Assembly: GCA_026119935.1 (NCBI GenBank)
Contig: JALRMH010000008.1
Coordinates: forward strand, 957,165 to 1,021,164
Length of the DNA stretch: 64,000 nucleotides
Direction: 5' to 3'
Source: Endothia cerciana
Taxonomy: Eukaryota; Ascomycota; Sordariomycetes; Diaporthales; Cryphonectriaceae
Below the pieces are notes generated by a model that did no database searches, was not told the DNA's origin, and saw only the letters and a list, made by a program, of their open reading frames with translations. This document shows, one piece after another, positions 1 through 12,460 of the stretch. Every line of letters starts with the position of its first letter. The stretch's first letter is position 1. The position numbers were made by a program, and so were the translations under genes.

Positions 1-910
1 TTGACGGCCGTGGGAGAGACGTGGATACGTAAGTGACTGACTGATGCGCCGCCCTTTGTAATTCTTTGAATGTAATGAGGGCCCCCCTGCACTTTCGCGC
101 CAGCTCGGCGAGTACCTACTGGCGTTACTCCTGGAAGATGAGTTCTGATTGGGCGGGCGAACTCGATGGGTAGGGGAGTCACGATACCAGACGCCGGTTG
201 GATGATCTCCTTACACTTACTTGGTCCAATCGAGCCCACCCGTCAGCAATGATTCTGGGACGTTCACGCTGAGGCGACGTTGAGAGAGCAACACGGGTGC
301 GGGGAGGATCACGTTTTTTGATACTGATAGGGGTGCAGACCGGCTTGTCACGACGTATCACACTGATATGGGTCAATGGCAGTCTCAATGATGTTTTATT
401 TATCGAAGGACTGGCCATAGTACATGCATCAAAGACGAGGGTATCAATCTGTTGATAAAAACAAACATACTAAAAACCCATTCTTCGCTTATGAGGCTGT
501 GTCCCTGTCCGCAGACCCGCATACTATGTGAGTATGTTCGCAACTAGCCATTACCGAGGACTTTCTCAGGTCCAATACCGTTCCCTTTCCCCATTTGTTG
601 CTCGGGGTATGTGTACCTCTCATCACCCTCCTGTTGATGCGCTTTCCAATCAATAACCCAGCAGTTCCGTGTCCCTTGCCGAGATCAAACGCTGACGAAT
701 GTCTTATCACACCTTGTAGCAATTTTCTTCCCCACCCCCCCCTCTTTTTTTTTTTTTTTTTGGGGGTTGCTAGTTCAGTCTGATCAGAGCCTTTTCTTGA
801 TGGGAGCAACTCCACGGCCATCCTGCCACCTCCATCCTGCGCTTCTAAGGCAGGAGGCCAGGAAGGTCCGGCTGAGGCCCCCCGTGCCCCAGCTTGAGCT
901 GGTCTATGCC
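1..910. other. intergenic, no gene seen
   Basis: No convincing gene is visible here. The stretch is downstream of the minus-strand repeat protein and ends in a C-run followed by a T-run near 737-762. The short open frames lack domain signatures, and the longest one mostly overlaps the neighbouring gene. Confidence 0.5.
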
Positions 911-3228
911 TCACGGCGGAGGTCCATCTATCGACTGTTCCCGGAAGTGAAGCAAGTGCTCTATCCAGAAAGCCGGGTGCTCCAGCTGGTTTTGGTAGTA
1001 GAAGTTCCAGTGCTCCATGCACCGCTGCTGTTCCTGTTCCGTCAGCCCCGGCCGTGCGAACTGTGGGTCCCACGGTCCCGGCAGGAAGAGGTCGGGCACC
1101 CCGTAGTTGTCCTGCCACAGCGGGGCAGTCATTTCGGGCACGACAGCGGGATCCGGCCGCTTTGGCGCCCCATAGACCTCCATCGGGGACATGGGCCCGG
1201 CGTCGGGGACCGCCGGCTCGACCAAACCGAAGGCCACGTCCTCAAAAAACTGCTGGGGGTCATATGGCTGCGGAGGCGCCACGTCGGCCACCACTGGGAA
1301 CATGAGCCCGTCGTCGGGGGCCGGCGGCGCGGCCAGATCGATGCCCATGCCGTCAAGAGGCAGCAGGTGGTCGTATGGCCGCTCAGGGGCCTCACCGGCC
1401 GCCACTGGGAACATGAACCCGTCGTCGAGGGCTGCCGGCTCGGGCAAATCGATGACCATATCGTCAAAAGGTTGTAGGTGGTCATAGGGCTGCTCAGGCG
1501 CCTCGCCGACCACCATCGGGAGCATGAGCCCAGCGTCGGGAGCCGGCCGCTCGGCGTAGTCCGCATCCATGTCATGAGGAAGCTGAAGCCGTGCCGGATT
1601 TATGGTGCCGGGCGGCTCGGGCTCTGGGACTGCCTGTACCTGTCGTCGGGCTGCAGGTGTAGGCTGTTTGTCTCCCAGAGGAGACGGCTCGAGAGACGTT
1701 TCCTGTGTCCCCAACTGGCGTGACAGTCTATCCGGGCCCGACGACGATCTCGAAGAGGAGTGGGCCCCGGGGACCGCTGCCTGCGCATCGAGAGGCGCAT
1801 CGAGCAAGGGCTGCAACAAGAGGAAGTCCGGAGCCACCCGCGGGGCACCGGCCCCGGCCCCGACACCGTCGGAGACGCCCGCCGCTGGGCGCTCAGGGCT
1901 AGGAGGAGGACAGGGCGCGGGCGCGTTCTTGGCAGGGGCCAGCTTGTCGAGCGCCGTCTTGTCCCCGTCGCCATTCTCCGGCAGTCCCAGCCTTGCCCTC
2001 TCGAGCAGGCACATCTTGCGCGCCCGCTCGCCCCAGTTGCTCTTCTCGGCGACCTTCGCGTCGAGCTGCTCCTGCGACGGCTCGTCGCAGAACTTGCCCT
2101 TGGCGCCGTACTTTTCGAGTATGGCAAGGGACGCCTTGTCGTCCCTGCGCGTCAGGGGCCGGCCGAAGTGGAGGTTTCGGAAGTCATCCTCGGCTTCGCG
2201 AAGCTGTCTCCTGTGCTTCCCCAAAAGCTTCTCGAGCTGCTTCTCCTCGGCCTCCCAGCCCGGGGCTGAGCGCCGGGCGTTGGCCAGAGTATTGTTGATG
2301 GACTTGTCAACGTACACGCGCCTGCGGTTCAACTCTGAGTGAGCGATGCGGTAGCACTTGGACTTGTCCTTTCCGGGAGCGTCAGGCCATCTCTGTGGCG
2401 CACCTGTCGACGTGATCGATTAGCCCATGCATTGGACAAGACATAACTTCGAGAGGAGGAGACGAAGGCAACGGGGCGACAGCAGCGAGGAGGGAAGGTG
2501 GCGATGAGAAAGGGGGGCTGGTGATGTTGATGGTGTTAAAGGTGAAGCAAGGGAGGTGACGGTAAAGGATGGGAATACGACAACGAGAAATGGGAGGTGA
2601 CGACAGCGAGGAGGAGTAGACTGTGGAATAGCAAAGAGGCGGATGATGAGCACATGCCAAGGAGGCCAACAAGGGAGACAGGGACGGAACGAGGACAAAA
2701 AGTAAGGTGAAAGGGGTACCCAACCTATGGCCAGAGGTCGAAGAGGGCAGACCAAAGTACTGATGCGGCCACAGGAGGACAACCAACGGACGCCGAAAGG
2801 CGGGCAGAGGACGACCAGCAAAACGCAGCCTTGACGGTACAAAAATGGCCGATAGACATGAACACCAAGGCGGCAACATCCCAAAACGAACGCGAATCAA
2901 ACTCAATTTGCACAACAACCACGATAAAACTTTCATATACACGCGGAGGCAGTGCTTCAATGGCACAACGGGAAGTACAACTCAAATCGGTATGCTCACC
3001 TCTTTTGCCCTCAGGGCGTTGGACGGGGGTTCCGTCGATGACAGAGAGATACAGAGCTTTTTGCTCTTCAACGAGTGGCAATAGTCTCTTTGGAAGGTCA
3101 TCAAATTCGCCTGGACCTGGAGCAAGGCCAGTCTTGCCACGTGTTGGTGCCGCCGGGTTGCGAGGGTCACGGCGCTTCCTCACTCTTCCGCTGGCGTTTG
3201 GATCCATGTTGGATGATTGGTTGCTCAT
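911..3228 (-). CDS. hypothetical protein with ~37-residue tandem repeats
   Basis: I do not recognise the family. Two exons are supported: 3228..3000 and 2403..911, joined by a 596-bp intron with donor GTGAGC and acceptor GACAG. The join is phase 1, restores a Gly codon and gives 573 residues. The N-terminus is basic and reads MSNQSSNMDPNASG; a second ATG seven codons in is an alternative start. A charged, probably coiled segment follows (EEKQLEKLLGKHRRQLREAE). The C-terminal half holds three to four imperfect repeats of about 37 residues built on PYDHLxPxDxMxIDLxxP and DDGxMFPV, and the protein ends in an aromatic-rich tail (EHWNFYYQNQLEHPAFW). No signal peptide or membrane segment is evident. 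The intron is long for this organism, so a small missed exon is possible. Function is unknown. Confidence 0.7.
1162..1560 (-). repeat. coding tandem repeat, period ~111 bp
   Basis: Four imperfect units begin near 1162, 1273, 1384 and 1496, each preceded by GGCGCC-like sequence and each encoding the PYD...DDG..FP module of the hypothetical protein. The period is a multiple of three, so copy-number change would keep the frame. Confidence 0.7.
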
Positions 3229-6200
3229 GTTGAGGATGCTTGTCTTGATGATGGGTCAAGGTCAGGTGTATGCCGTGTTGGCTTGGTAAAAGGTGGTCTG
3301 GCAATACAACATGATACAGTCCGGAACTACGTGGGACGATGGCATACCAAGGCAATGAGAGATACGGGCCAGATGGAGAGTCTCGCCGTGTCTCTTATAT
3401 GAGCGACTCGAGAGGACACCTCGCACTACAGAGAGTTACGGAGGGAATACGACGAGGCTTCATCGCCGCTACGGGGGCCGCGTTGGCATCTAGAGAATGC
3501 TAGGAGCCCAAGCGTGAGCTAGAAGGCCAGCAGGGCGGCCAGGAGGTACTTTGTATGCTCAGACGGCGGCCGGTGTCTACCTTCGGGGCTGCCACAAGGA
3601 CAGTCGGATGGAATAGCACCGTGTTTAGAGGCACTGGACAATACTTACGGGCTGCAGCGCCGGCAAGCGCCGGTCTGGCCATTTGAGGGTCTGCTTTGAG
3701 CAGTTCGGGCATGTCTAGGCCATCTTGGGCCGCCCACGGACGCGATTGACGTGCGGGGATGTGACGCGTTGAAGGCTTGTTCGGGTGGTCCGCCTTGCGA
3801 GGGGGCTGGTATCAAGAATCTAGGGTATTGAGGTATGTACTCATAAGTCCAAAGCTCATTGAGAGATCGGCTAGGAGACTGACGGGGCGGTAGTTCCCGA
3901 CGCTCGCGTTACTCGAATTCTCTTTTACCTAGCCTGACGGCCAGCAAACCGCAGACTCATCACGGATGCACTGCAAAGCTTCTTAAGAAGCCGTTATTGC
4001 ACCGTCTTTCAAGGATGTTCTGGAATCTCAAGACTTGATTGCGGAAAGGTTCGGGGCCATTGGACGTTCTTGAGACCGTGAAGCCGCTAGTCCTGCGGTT
4101 ACAGCTTCCGTGGACATCTGCGCTTGGCGGTACGCCAAACAAGACTTGAGATGCTCGAGACACCAGATGAGAGGAGGTTTTGGTTTACATGAGCATCGAT
4201 TGGGGTCGCGAGACAGGCAATTGGGCAACTTCTGGGGGTTTTCAGTGTCTGGGAGTCTTCCCCTGCAGCATACGCAAGATATCCGGCCTAGGGTCAAGCA
4301 GCTTGATCACCAGGCTCTACGCGAAGAGCAAATAAGCCCACACAGCCCCGGCTAAGTGTTACTCTTCAGGGCCGAGCTTGATCCGACGAGGCGCGCATTA
4401 CAGAGAGGCATGGGAAGGGGGCTACAGATCAATGGCCGGGACTCTCAAGTTCCAGAGCGCCTGTGATCGACCGCCTAGTTTTTACCTACCCGGCGACCAC
4501 CAAGAAGTATTGGCTTCAGCCACACTGTGTCACTCAGGACAATGTGGCAGGTACCCGACGTACAGGCTGCTGCCTGCAAAGGTGTACATCGCTCCCAAGC
4601 CAGACAGACATAGTCCTGGGTCTCCATCTACTTCTCTCCTTGCAGCCCCGCGCTATCTGTCAACGAGAACTAGGCATTTGCATAAATAGCTCGGGTTCAA
4701 AAGATTATATCTGGCGTGTTCTGAATCATAGACTCGTCTCTCATGGTTCCTAGCCCCAAACGCGGGCGCGTTCGAGACCGGCTCAGGATCTGAGGGAACC
4801 CAGTTCATCACGACGATCACAAGCAGGACACAAAGACCAATGAGAGACGGGCAGTGGACAGGAGAACAAGGGCTCATGCAGGCACGCTCCCCATGTGTGA
4901 CAAGAAGGCCCCGATGACAGTTCCCATTTCTGAGAACCAGAGGCCCGCGAATTGCTTAGGGCTGGGTGCAGCCACAGATAAATCCTGCCGCAGGAATTCG
5001 CCAGAAGTAGCTCAGCTGATGAAGACTTCCCGAACAGCCTTGCAGTGGGACAGTTCCACGGCGGCCCGCAAGGGAACCCAACCCATTGTAGCTGGATCTC
5101 TTGACATGTGGAAATGCTGGACTGTCGAACAACACCTGTCCCTCGAGTCTTCAGAAAGGAGAAGTCCGTGCATCTTTACAATAGTACTAGTGACAGCAGG
5201 GATGTACATCAACATTCGATCGAGTTCTCGTGTATCCACAATGCTCCACACAAGTCTGGACACTGCTACATGGACGTAGTGTACTGATCTAGTATCGCAC
5301 TGGCAGTTTCCAGCTGTCAGGTCTCTGACGTGTAGTAGCGTAAAGCTAAATTAGTGCTGGCCGCGAGAGTGAATTGTGCTCGCCAGACCCTCCCGCGTTG
5401 CGCTGAGTCAGCGTCTCCCGGTTCCTCTGGAGTACCTTGTCCTTATCACTGCGGGCACGACGCCGTCTGAGGGACTGCAACCGTATTTTACGGTCGCACT
5501 AGGTGCTCCCCGCAGGCCGACCCTCGAGAGGCATTTGCAATTAGAGTGCCCTGGTCTCATGTGCATTCTTTACGTACTTGTCCCGATTAGATACTTGATG
5601 ATGAGATGACTCGTCACTTCGTTCAGACCTCTGCCCTCACGATTCATTGCTGAGAAGAGAATTCTACGAGGTCCTCCAAGGAAGCCCTCACAGCAGAAAA
5701 AATGTCCAGCATATACACTCTTGAGTGTGTTATGACTACGAGATGCCGCTGTAGAGTTTTTTGCGGCTTCGAAGGCATCACAGGGGCTTTTTGGAGTGCA
5801 TTTGCAGTTGTTGCGCAGGAGTCCTCCTCCTCCTCTCCTGTGCGTGGAGATTGCCAGAGTGGCAGTCTGCATGGCATAATGGAGTACTTGTCCTCAACCA
5901 AGGCTTTCACTGATGCCGCGCGGGTCTATTCCCAGAGAGGGATGCCACAAACGAAACGGCTGTGGGAGTGCACGTTCCGATCCGCAGAGCCTCCGGGGTA
6001 GAACGGCTTCATAGCCCCGATGGACATCGTCGTCGACGATGTGTATAGAGTGCCATTCCCCATGAGGTGTTGTGCCGTGTGCGCTGGGGATGACACCAGG
6101 TCCGGGCAGCTCGAACGAGATTCTTGGCCCGCTTCATATGAGCAAAGTCGATTTATCTGTCGGTGAAATTCCCCCGTTCGCCGTTGAGCACCAGGTGCTT

Positions 6201-9200
6201 GACGATGCTTGACCTTGGTGTTTTGCTAACCACATCGACAAATGGTAGACGCTTCAGTGATTATGGGCCACAAGAGAGTCACCTTGGTGCTGGAACTTTT
6301 GGTTTATGAATTTTTATTTATATTTTTTGTTTAACGCACTTGACGGTATTCATGCCGGATATTGGGGCCAAAAGGAGAAAGTCTCATCCAGACTCGGCTG
6401 TCAGGCCTACTTTGTCGAGATCTCACGCTTCATCCAGCACATCGAGTTCACCCACTATCCCAGGACTACTCCACAAATGGCTACCGCACGCTGTCGGACG
6501 AACATTGTTCCTGGGTCTCCACCCTGAATTATTTCAGCCTGCTTGGTCGACCAAAGCCGAGAAGACTTTATAGATTGAGCCAGGACCGGAGGGTTGGGGC
6601 TCTGGGCCGGCTATTGCGCCAAAACACTGGCAAGTCTCCGAGGATGGCCCGCCAGGAGCACCGCCGGCATGTCCGTCATGTCCGTCATCAGATCAGTGGG
6701 GTCCCGCTGGGTAACCAGTCAGGATGGAGTGACTCTGCCCAATATTGGCTTGCCATGTATCGTAGCTCTCAAAAGTGATGACCCCCCCCCCCCCCACCTA
6801 ACTACCCAGGTGGGAATACCCTGTGGTCTATATAGATTGGTATATATAGAGGTCGAACTCGCACATCATGCGGTTCTATCGGGCACGGTATATCACCGGG
6901 GAGAGACAAGGTATGGAACTTTGGTGCTGGGATGTGGTCAACTTGGAACAAAGGAAAGTCGAGTAGGTGAATGGTGTTCAAGCTCTGATGGCTTTCCGTG
7001 AAGCCATCACCCCATATGGCGCAAGCCTAGACACTGGCACAGCTGGCAGGCAGGCGCAGCTCCGAATTGCATGACTTGATTATGTTGATAGAATACGTTT
7101 TAGGATGAGTAAGGTGGAGGAATATGGCATAGCCATGCCTTGATTGAACTATGAGACTACTGAACTTTGAGATCGGCGTTTAGACGATAAAGGTGGCAGA
7201 GTAGACGCGTAATTTCAACGGTCGAAGAAAGACGTTTCTATCATACGCAGTGACAGACGGTGTACCTAAGCGGTGTGGACGCAGACAAAAAGAACTCTCC
7301 GTCTTTTACAAGTGTAGGTGAATATACTTGAGAACACCGCTTGTCTGGTTGACACCCAGTACTGCAAGGTGGAATAGAATCACAGTTGGTAGAGCGGGAA
7401 GTCTGAGCCCCTCCAGAAGATGGAGAATAGATCTAAATCTCAACGACCACTTATTCAAGCAAGGAAAGGAAAATCTATGCAGTATTATCGTCCAGTCCCT
7501 GTTCGTGAGTCCGGGGCCTGCATTTAGAAAGCAAGCGTGCTTTCGCAGAATGTATAGATGTGACCGGAAGCGTGGGGTATTTTTTTTTTTGGGGGGGGGG
7601 GGGGGCGGTTTCCACACACAACAGGCAGACCATCCGTCGTAGCACCCTCTGAACATCAGATGAGCGGTGGGGGATGACCCAGTGATGGCCCAGTGGCCTA
7701 CTCGAGCGCTTTGTGTAGACCCCCTCTGAAGCCAGCGCCCCCACGCTAAACCTGCTCACCGGTTGGAAGTACCTGTATCCGCCTCACTAACAATTTCCCA
7801 TGTTCGATCACTCGGACCAGACCCTTTTCGAAGTACCTGGGCAAGGCTGTTATTTCCTCACATGTACCAGGGGTCCGGCTCCTGGCGCTTGGACGAGGCT
7901 AGAACATGAAGACCGTCTAAAAGGGTCACGTTGCGGGAAAGGTCCTCGGAGATCTGCGGTGGTTCATCACGGACAGAAGTCAGGATCCGTTATGATCTAT
8001 TCTTGTCAGCCAACGGTGTGGCGCCCTCATGTAGTTGGTTCACATGCCCACAATATTCCCTAGCCAACGACGCCTTTTCTCCTAGCCCGAACCCGAGCCG
8101 TTGGCGGACCACGGGCTAGGACGCGACCTCAGAAGACCCCATGACAATCGTCATCTCGGGCTAAGGGCCGTTAGATTTAGGGGCCTAGAGCTGTTGCAGC
8201 CGTTCTGTCATCGCGATCGCAGAACGAAGAGTCATAGATCCGCCGCAGTCTCGCTCCCTAGCATCCTCTCCCCCGGGTATCTCGGACCATATCCCCCGAT
8301 AGGCACAGCACAGGGCTTCCAGAACACGAGCGGTGGTGACCACTTTTGTGATGTGGCCAAGAACGGCGGCTCACCGTTGGCTAAGTAGTTTATCCATTCT
8401 AGTGTAGATGGGAAGTCGACGAAACCCGGACCTGAAGTCGAAATCACAACATGAACGTCTATAGCACCACGATATTATACTAAATAGCCTGTACACACCT
8501 GTGAGTTGTCAAAGCACGACTGAGAAAATGTCCAGCGAAAGTCTTGGGTAGAGCCGCCCCCATTGAAACACTGGCTGTTGAACACATCTCGTATCTAGTG
8601 TACTATCGATGTCGATGCCGATCCGGACACATCACGGCTGGAGAATCAAACACATACAATTACCAGTTTGCATGAGGCGGGGCTAAAGAAGTTCAACTTG
8701 AGCACGCTTCCTCTCAAGTGATGACGCTACTGACGTGTTGAAGGTACTTAATAACTCCCACGGAAAGCGCTGGAGGATTGTGCGAAGGAAGGCAAGTTCT
8801 AAGTGTGGACTTGGCTGCAGAAATTTGTGCCCATTTCCGTGTTACTCAATTATTGTCTTGCCAGTTTTCCTTCTGCAAAAAGCCGCTGGGTTTTTTCTTC
8901 CATTCTCCCACCACACACGGCCAAACGAAAGCAGCTGAGTCCCATGTTTGCCCGTGTCTCACAACGCTTCTATTTCTAACAGATGGGAACTATAGACAGC
9001 CTGTAAAACCTCCGTTATCATGATTGTCCCTCAGCGGGCGCCCGTCCGAGATGTTCGACGTAACCCGGCTGTACACACCGAGCTTCTTGGGGAGGTCTTG
9101 ACCTCTTCAACAGCTTCCAGCACCTGTCTGATGTTCCATTGCTTGCTATTTCTTTCAACACTCTGTATCGCGGCCAGCACTTCGTTGGAACTCGCTGCGT

Positions 9201-10041
9201 ACCCCCACAGCGAGATACCACCTATCCTTGCCAGCCTCAGGAAGTGACTCTGGGTACTACACGGTGGGTGACGGCGACAATTTCAGTAGCCATTCCTGAA
9301 TGAGACCTTTTCCTCACCATTGATCTTGATCCCAGCCTTGCACTGAACAGTGTCGATGCAGAATTATCGCTTAAACGGGTGTGGAGAGAAGAAGTCAATC
9401 GACATGGCGATTCACGGGAGGTCCACCGACTCGGATCCGACAAGACATCTAATTTACTAGCGATGATTTTATAAGCCACTACGGGGTTAGTCACTACATT
9501 CCTGATAGTACAATTAGGCAAAGGCCCATATGCTCGGCACAGAGCCTGAGACGCCCATCTCTAGCAGCAACACCGGCCACACGGGACGGACTTCGTCAGC
9601 TGACAATGAGATGACCACATTAACACAGTCCTAGAGGCTTGCTTCTATGGGAACGTTGAAGTTATTACCGACTTCCACACATCGATTACATTTGTTCTTG
9701 AGCATGGTTATTGAGGCATTCGTGCTCCTTGGTCGCATGATCAGGTGAACTTCGTGGTTCTTGGCGAGCAACCCGTTGGGCGGTGGAAAGGCCGATTTTG
9801 CCTATACCTATGATGGCTTAGGAATGATAGTTATCTTCTTGAGTTGCTATAATACAGCGTCGGTCGTGCTTTCGTGGTAATATGCGAAGAAGGGACTTGC
9901 TGTGCAACCTTGGAAGTCTAACACCCTGCGTCCCTCTTAGCAACGAGAATACAGAATCCGTGCAATTTTTAACTGCTATTCACCAGATTTCTCCTACCGC
10001 CAAGTGTCATCCCATGGTTCGGGGGCTCGGACGACGGAGGC
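3229..10041. other. gene desert, probably decayed DNA
   Basis: About 6.8 kb contains no open frame above 140 codons and no domain that I can recognise on either strand. It holds long homopolymers, for example C14 at 6782-6795 and T11 followed by G15 at 7580-7605. Given the retroelement relic at its right edge, much of it may be old, mutated mobile DNA, but that is inference. One minus-strand open frame of about 70 codons (about 9247 down to 9035) looks protein-like but was not identified. Confidence 0.45.
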
Positions 10042-10318
10042 GTGATGGTGCACAACCAACTGCGGCGGCAAGTCAAAGAAATCATGGACTCGGCCATAAT
10101 GAACGGGCGACTTTACTACCAAGTCAACTGGACTCACTGGCCTCCTGAATTACGAATGATACCCTGCTTCGAACTTCAAAAATCGTCCCGCGAAGTTACA
10201 GGAGTTTCACGCGATTTGGCCTGGCAAAGAATGGCCCCCCAGACGACCCAACAATTGGCATGCCGCGTACGTACAGCGTCGGCAGGCTTCGACACACCCG
10301 GATGACGACCTGCCGTGA
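10042..10318 (+). pseudogene. degenerate chromodomain, Ty3/Gypsy-like pol tail
   Basis: The first frame encodes VKEIMDSAIMNGRLYYQVNW followed by THWPP, matching the beta-strand core of a chromodomain. After a shift of frame near 10147-10153 the match resumes from 10154 with E, a TGA stop, then YPASNFKN and, further on, LQEFHAIWPGKEWPPRR and NNWHAAYV, ending in an acidic DDD tail and a stop at 10316-10318. This order (chromo core, EWYPASNF, LQEFH, PPRR) is that of chromodomains at the C-terminus of fungal Ty3/Gypsy polyproteins. The in-frame TGA stands where Trp is expected, a TGG-to-TGA change of the kind RIP produces. No integrase or reverse transcriptase was recognised upstream, so only the tail seems to survive. 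Confidence 0.7.
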
Positions 10319-11059
10319 TCGTGGCTAGGCCGCACTCACCAGGCACTTAAGCTCGCGTGTGGGTGAATATTGAACCCTGAGAATGTGTCGATTGGTGATG
10401 GTGCTACCAAGTTGCTGACAGGGCGATACGTGACGTTGGCGCGACGTAGATCTCGGGAGGCCAATTGCTTCTGCGTTTCTAAGCATTATGGTACTCAGTC
10501 TCCTTGAGTTGATACAGCAGTCAACGTTCAATCAGCTCCGAGACGGATATATGAAGAGAGAGGCATCACTTCGCTCTTGGCAGGACTGATTATCGTTTGT
10601 GTGTCGATACTTTTATCCTCTCACAAGTGGCACCTATAGTTGTTGCTGAACTTATATCATGTAGGCAGTATTCTCATTCTTTAGTCTACCTAGCGAGGAC
10701 GTCCGTGGCGAATACGAACCAGAGCTTAGTATACTCCATTCCGTCCACCAGGGAACATTCGGAGGAGATTTTCAGAAGTACTTCTGGTACAGTCAAAGTT
10801 ATTCTTCTGTAGAGATTTGATTAGTATAACGATGGTATTATAAGACGACTGCTATATATTGGAGCCTTGCCAGATCATACTAGACTTGCAAATATTCCTC
10901 ATCTAGTATAAACTTGACTCTAGGGTCTGCACTATGTAGAGATGTCATAAGATGGCGAAGTCAGCAAATTCCTTAGATCTCTGGATCTCACTGGTTATCC
11001 GAAGCCTTAGTCGGTTGCCAATGGTGTCCCTAGAACACAGTCAGGGTCAGATTGTATTC
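10319..11059. other. intergenic, AT-richer, no gene seen
   Basis: This stretch is downstream of the chromodomain relic and of the minus-strand SDR. It has short frames only and is noticeably AT-rich around 10640-10960. It may contain the element's 3' remnant, but I see no clear LTR. Confidence 0.4.
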
Positions 11060-12111
11060 TCAGCGATGATTTTGTTGGCGGCTAGGGGATCCTACCATTC
11101 CAAGAATTTCCTGTCCCTTCAGAAAGTCTTCTGCATTCTGCTCTCCCATCCACTCTGGCAATGTTCTATTGATGCCATCCTCGGTATCAAAGAATCTCCC
11201 TCCAGTCGCATAAACCGCTGTGCCATTGAGACTCTGATCCGCCGTGCACTGAACGATTATCTTGGCCACATCATGCGGTGTATTCAGTGGCATTTTCTCC
11301 TCGAGCCATTTGCCTCTCACACTGCCCAAGAGCTGAGTATCGGTGGCCCAGGGACAGATTGCATTGACCCTGACGCCGTATTTGACAGGTGCCACTGGCC
11401 GCAAAGCACGCATAAGACCGATGACGCCGTGCTTAGCTGCCGCATAGGCGAAGAGCCCGGGTGCTTCGGTAAGTCCAGCTATGGAAGAGACCATGCAGAT
11501 AGACTTTGAGAAGGGCGGGCTGCCTTTCAGTGGCTCGCTGGCCTTCAGATAGGCGAGGGCAATTCTACTGAAAGACACGACGCTTACGAGATTGACGTCG
11601 ATATGTTCCTCTAACGGCGTCGGCACCTAGCGGGGCTTTCAGTTCAGATACTCTCTAAAAGGCATATAAAACAAATCTCACCTTCTTGACGGAATCAAGG
11701 TCCAGATCGTCAAACCAGCCTCTGGGTTCCTTGACTGCCGCACAGGAGACTGCCACGTCGATGCGTCCATGCTCTTTGAACGGCACGTCGAACAAGGCCA
11801 GCTGAGAGGCATAGTTTCGTACATCAAGCTTCTGGAAATGCACCGAGCCTCCGGTGCTTTTTGACTGCAGTTCTTGCTCCACCTTCTTTCCTTTAGGTTC
11901 GTCCCAATCTCCGAAGTATACGTGCGCTCCGAGACTATGGTATAAGGCTACAGCAGCGGCACCAATGCCCTGAGCTCCTCCTAGCCGCAGTGTAAGTATC
12001 GACACGGCGGATTGAAAGGAAAAGTAAGTGCAGAACAATCTCACCTGTGAGTACCACAACTCTATCCTCGAGTGTCTGCACACCGCTTTCAGAATAGAAA
12101 ATCTCAGCCAT
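11060..12111 (-). CDS. short-chain dehydrogenase/reductase (15-PGDH-like)
   Basis: This is an NAD(P)-dependent SDR oxidoreductase of unknown substrate. Three exons: 12111..12045, 11980..11682 and 11626..11060, with 64- and 55-bp introns. The CDS is 933 nt (310 residues). The first splice rebuilds the Rossmann motif TGGAQGIG near residues 22-29. The catalytic set is Asn in DVN (about 134), Ser in VSSIAG (about 169) and YAAAK (Tyr about 183, Lys about 187). The usual NNAG motif is replaced by SCAA (DVAVSCAAVKE), which is unusual but lies after beta-4 where the motif belongs. There is no signal peptide, so it is probably cytosolic. It is transcribed divergently from a second SDR that shares KxGVIGL after the active-site Lys, which suggests an old duplication. 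Confidence 0.85.
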
Positions 12112-12460
12112 TGCTTCAGCAGCGTGTGGTTGCAGCTGGACGGCTGGGCAAAAGGTAAATGAAGCGGAGTATTGCTATTCTGGAACAACAATCTCCTCTT
12201 GTTCTGCGGGGTCGCACAGCGCCAGGCTCAGAGGCGGATCTATAGGGAATACTGGCTTGAAGTTGTGGGGAACCGGGTCAACCATTCCCGCCGTAGTGAC
12301 CATCTCCGCATTGAATTTCTTGACGACTTGAGGCCACAACCAGCTGCAAAGCTCAGTCTTTTGCCGTAAAGGGTGTCTTCACATTCCTTACCTTAATTAT
12401 ACTATTACTTCTGGTCACGATTCCCGTACTTTTTGACTCGCAGAACTCTGGTCATTGGTA
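12112..12460. promoter_or_regulatory. shared divergent promoter of two SDR genes
   Basis: Only 349 bp separate the two start codons, so both 5' leaders and promoters must lie here. The left half is GC-richer. The right part is T-rich (TTAATTATACTATTAC at about 12393-12408) and could hold a TATA-like element for the plus-strand gene. No named operator was identified. Confidence 0.6.

Noticed and set aside
10042..10305. Intact 87-codon chromodomain gene
   Set aside because: The first frame loses the family pattern after THWPP and the rest of the domain continues in another frame with an internal stop, so it is a relic rather than a gene unless splicing is shown.
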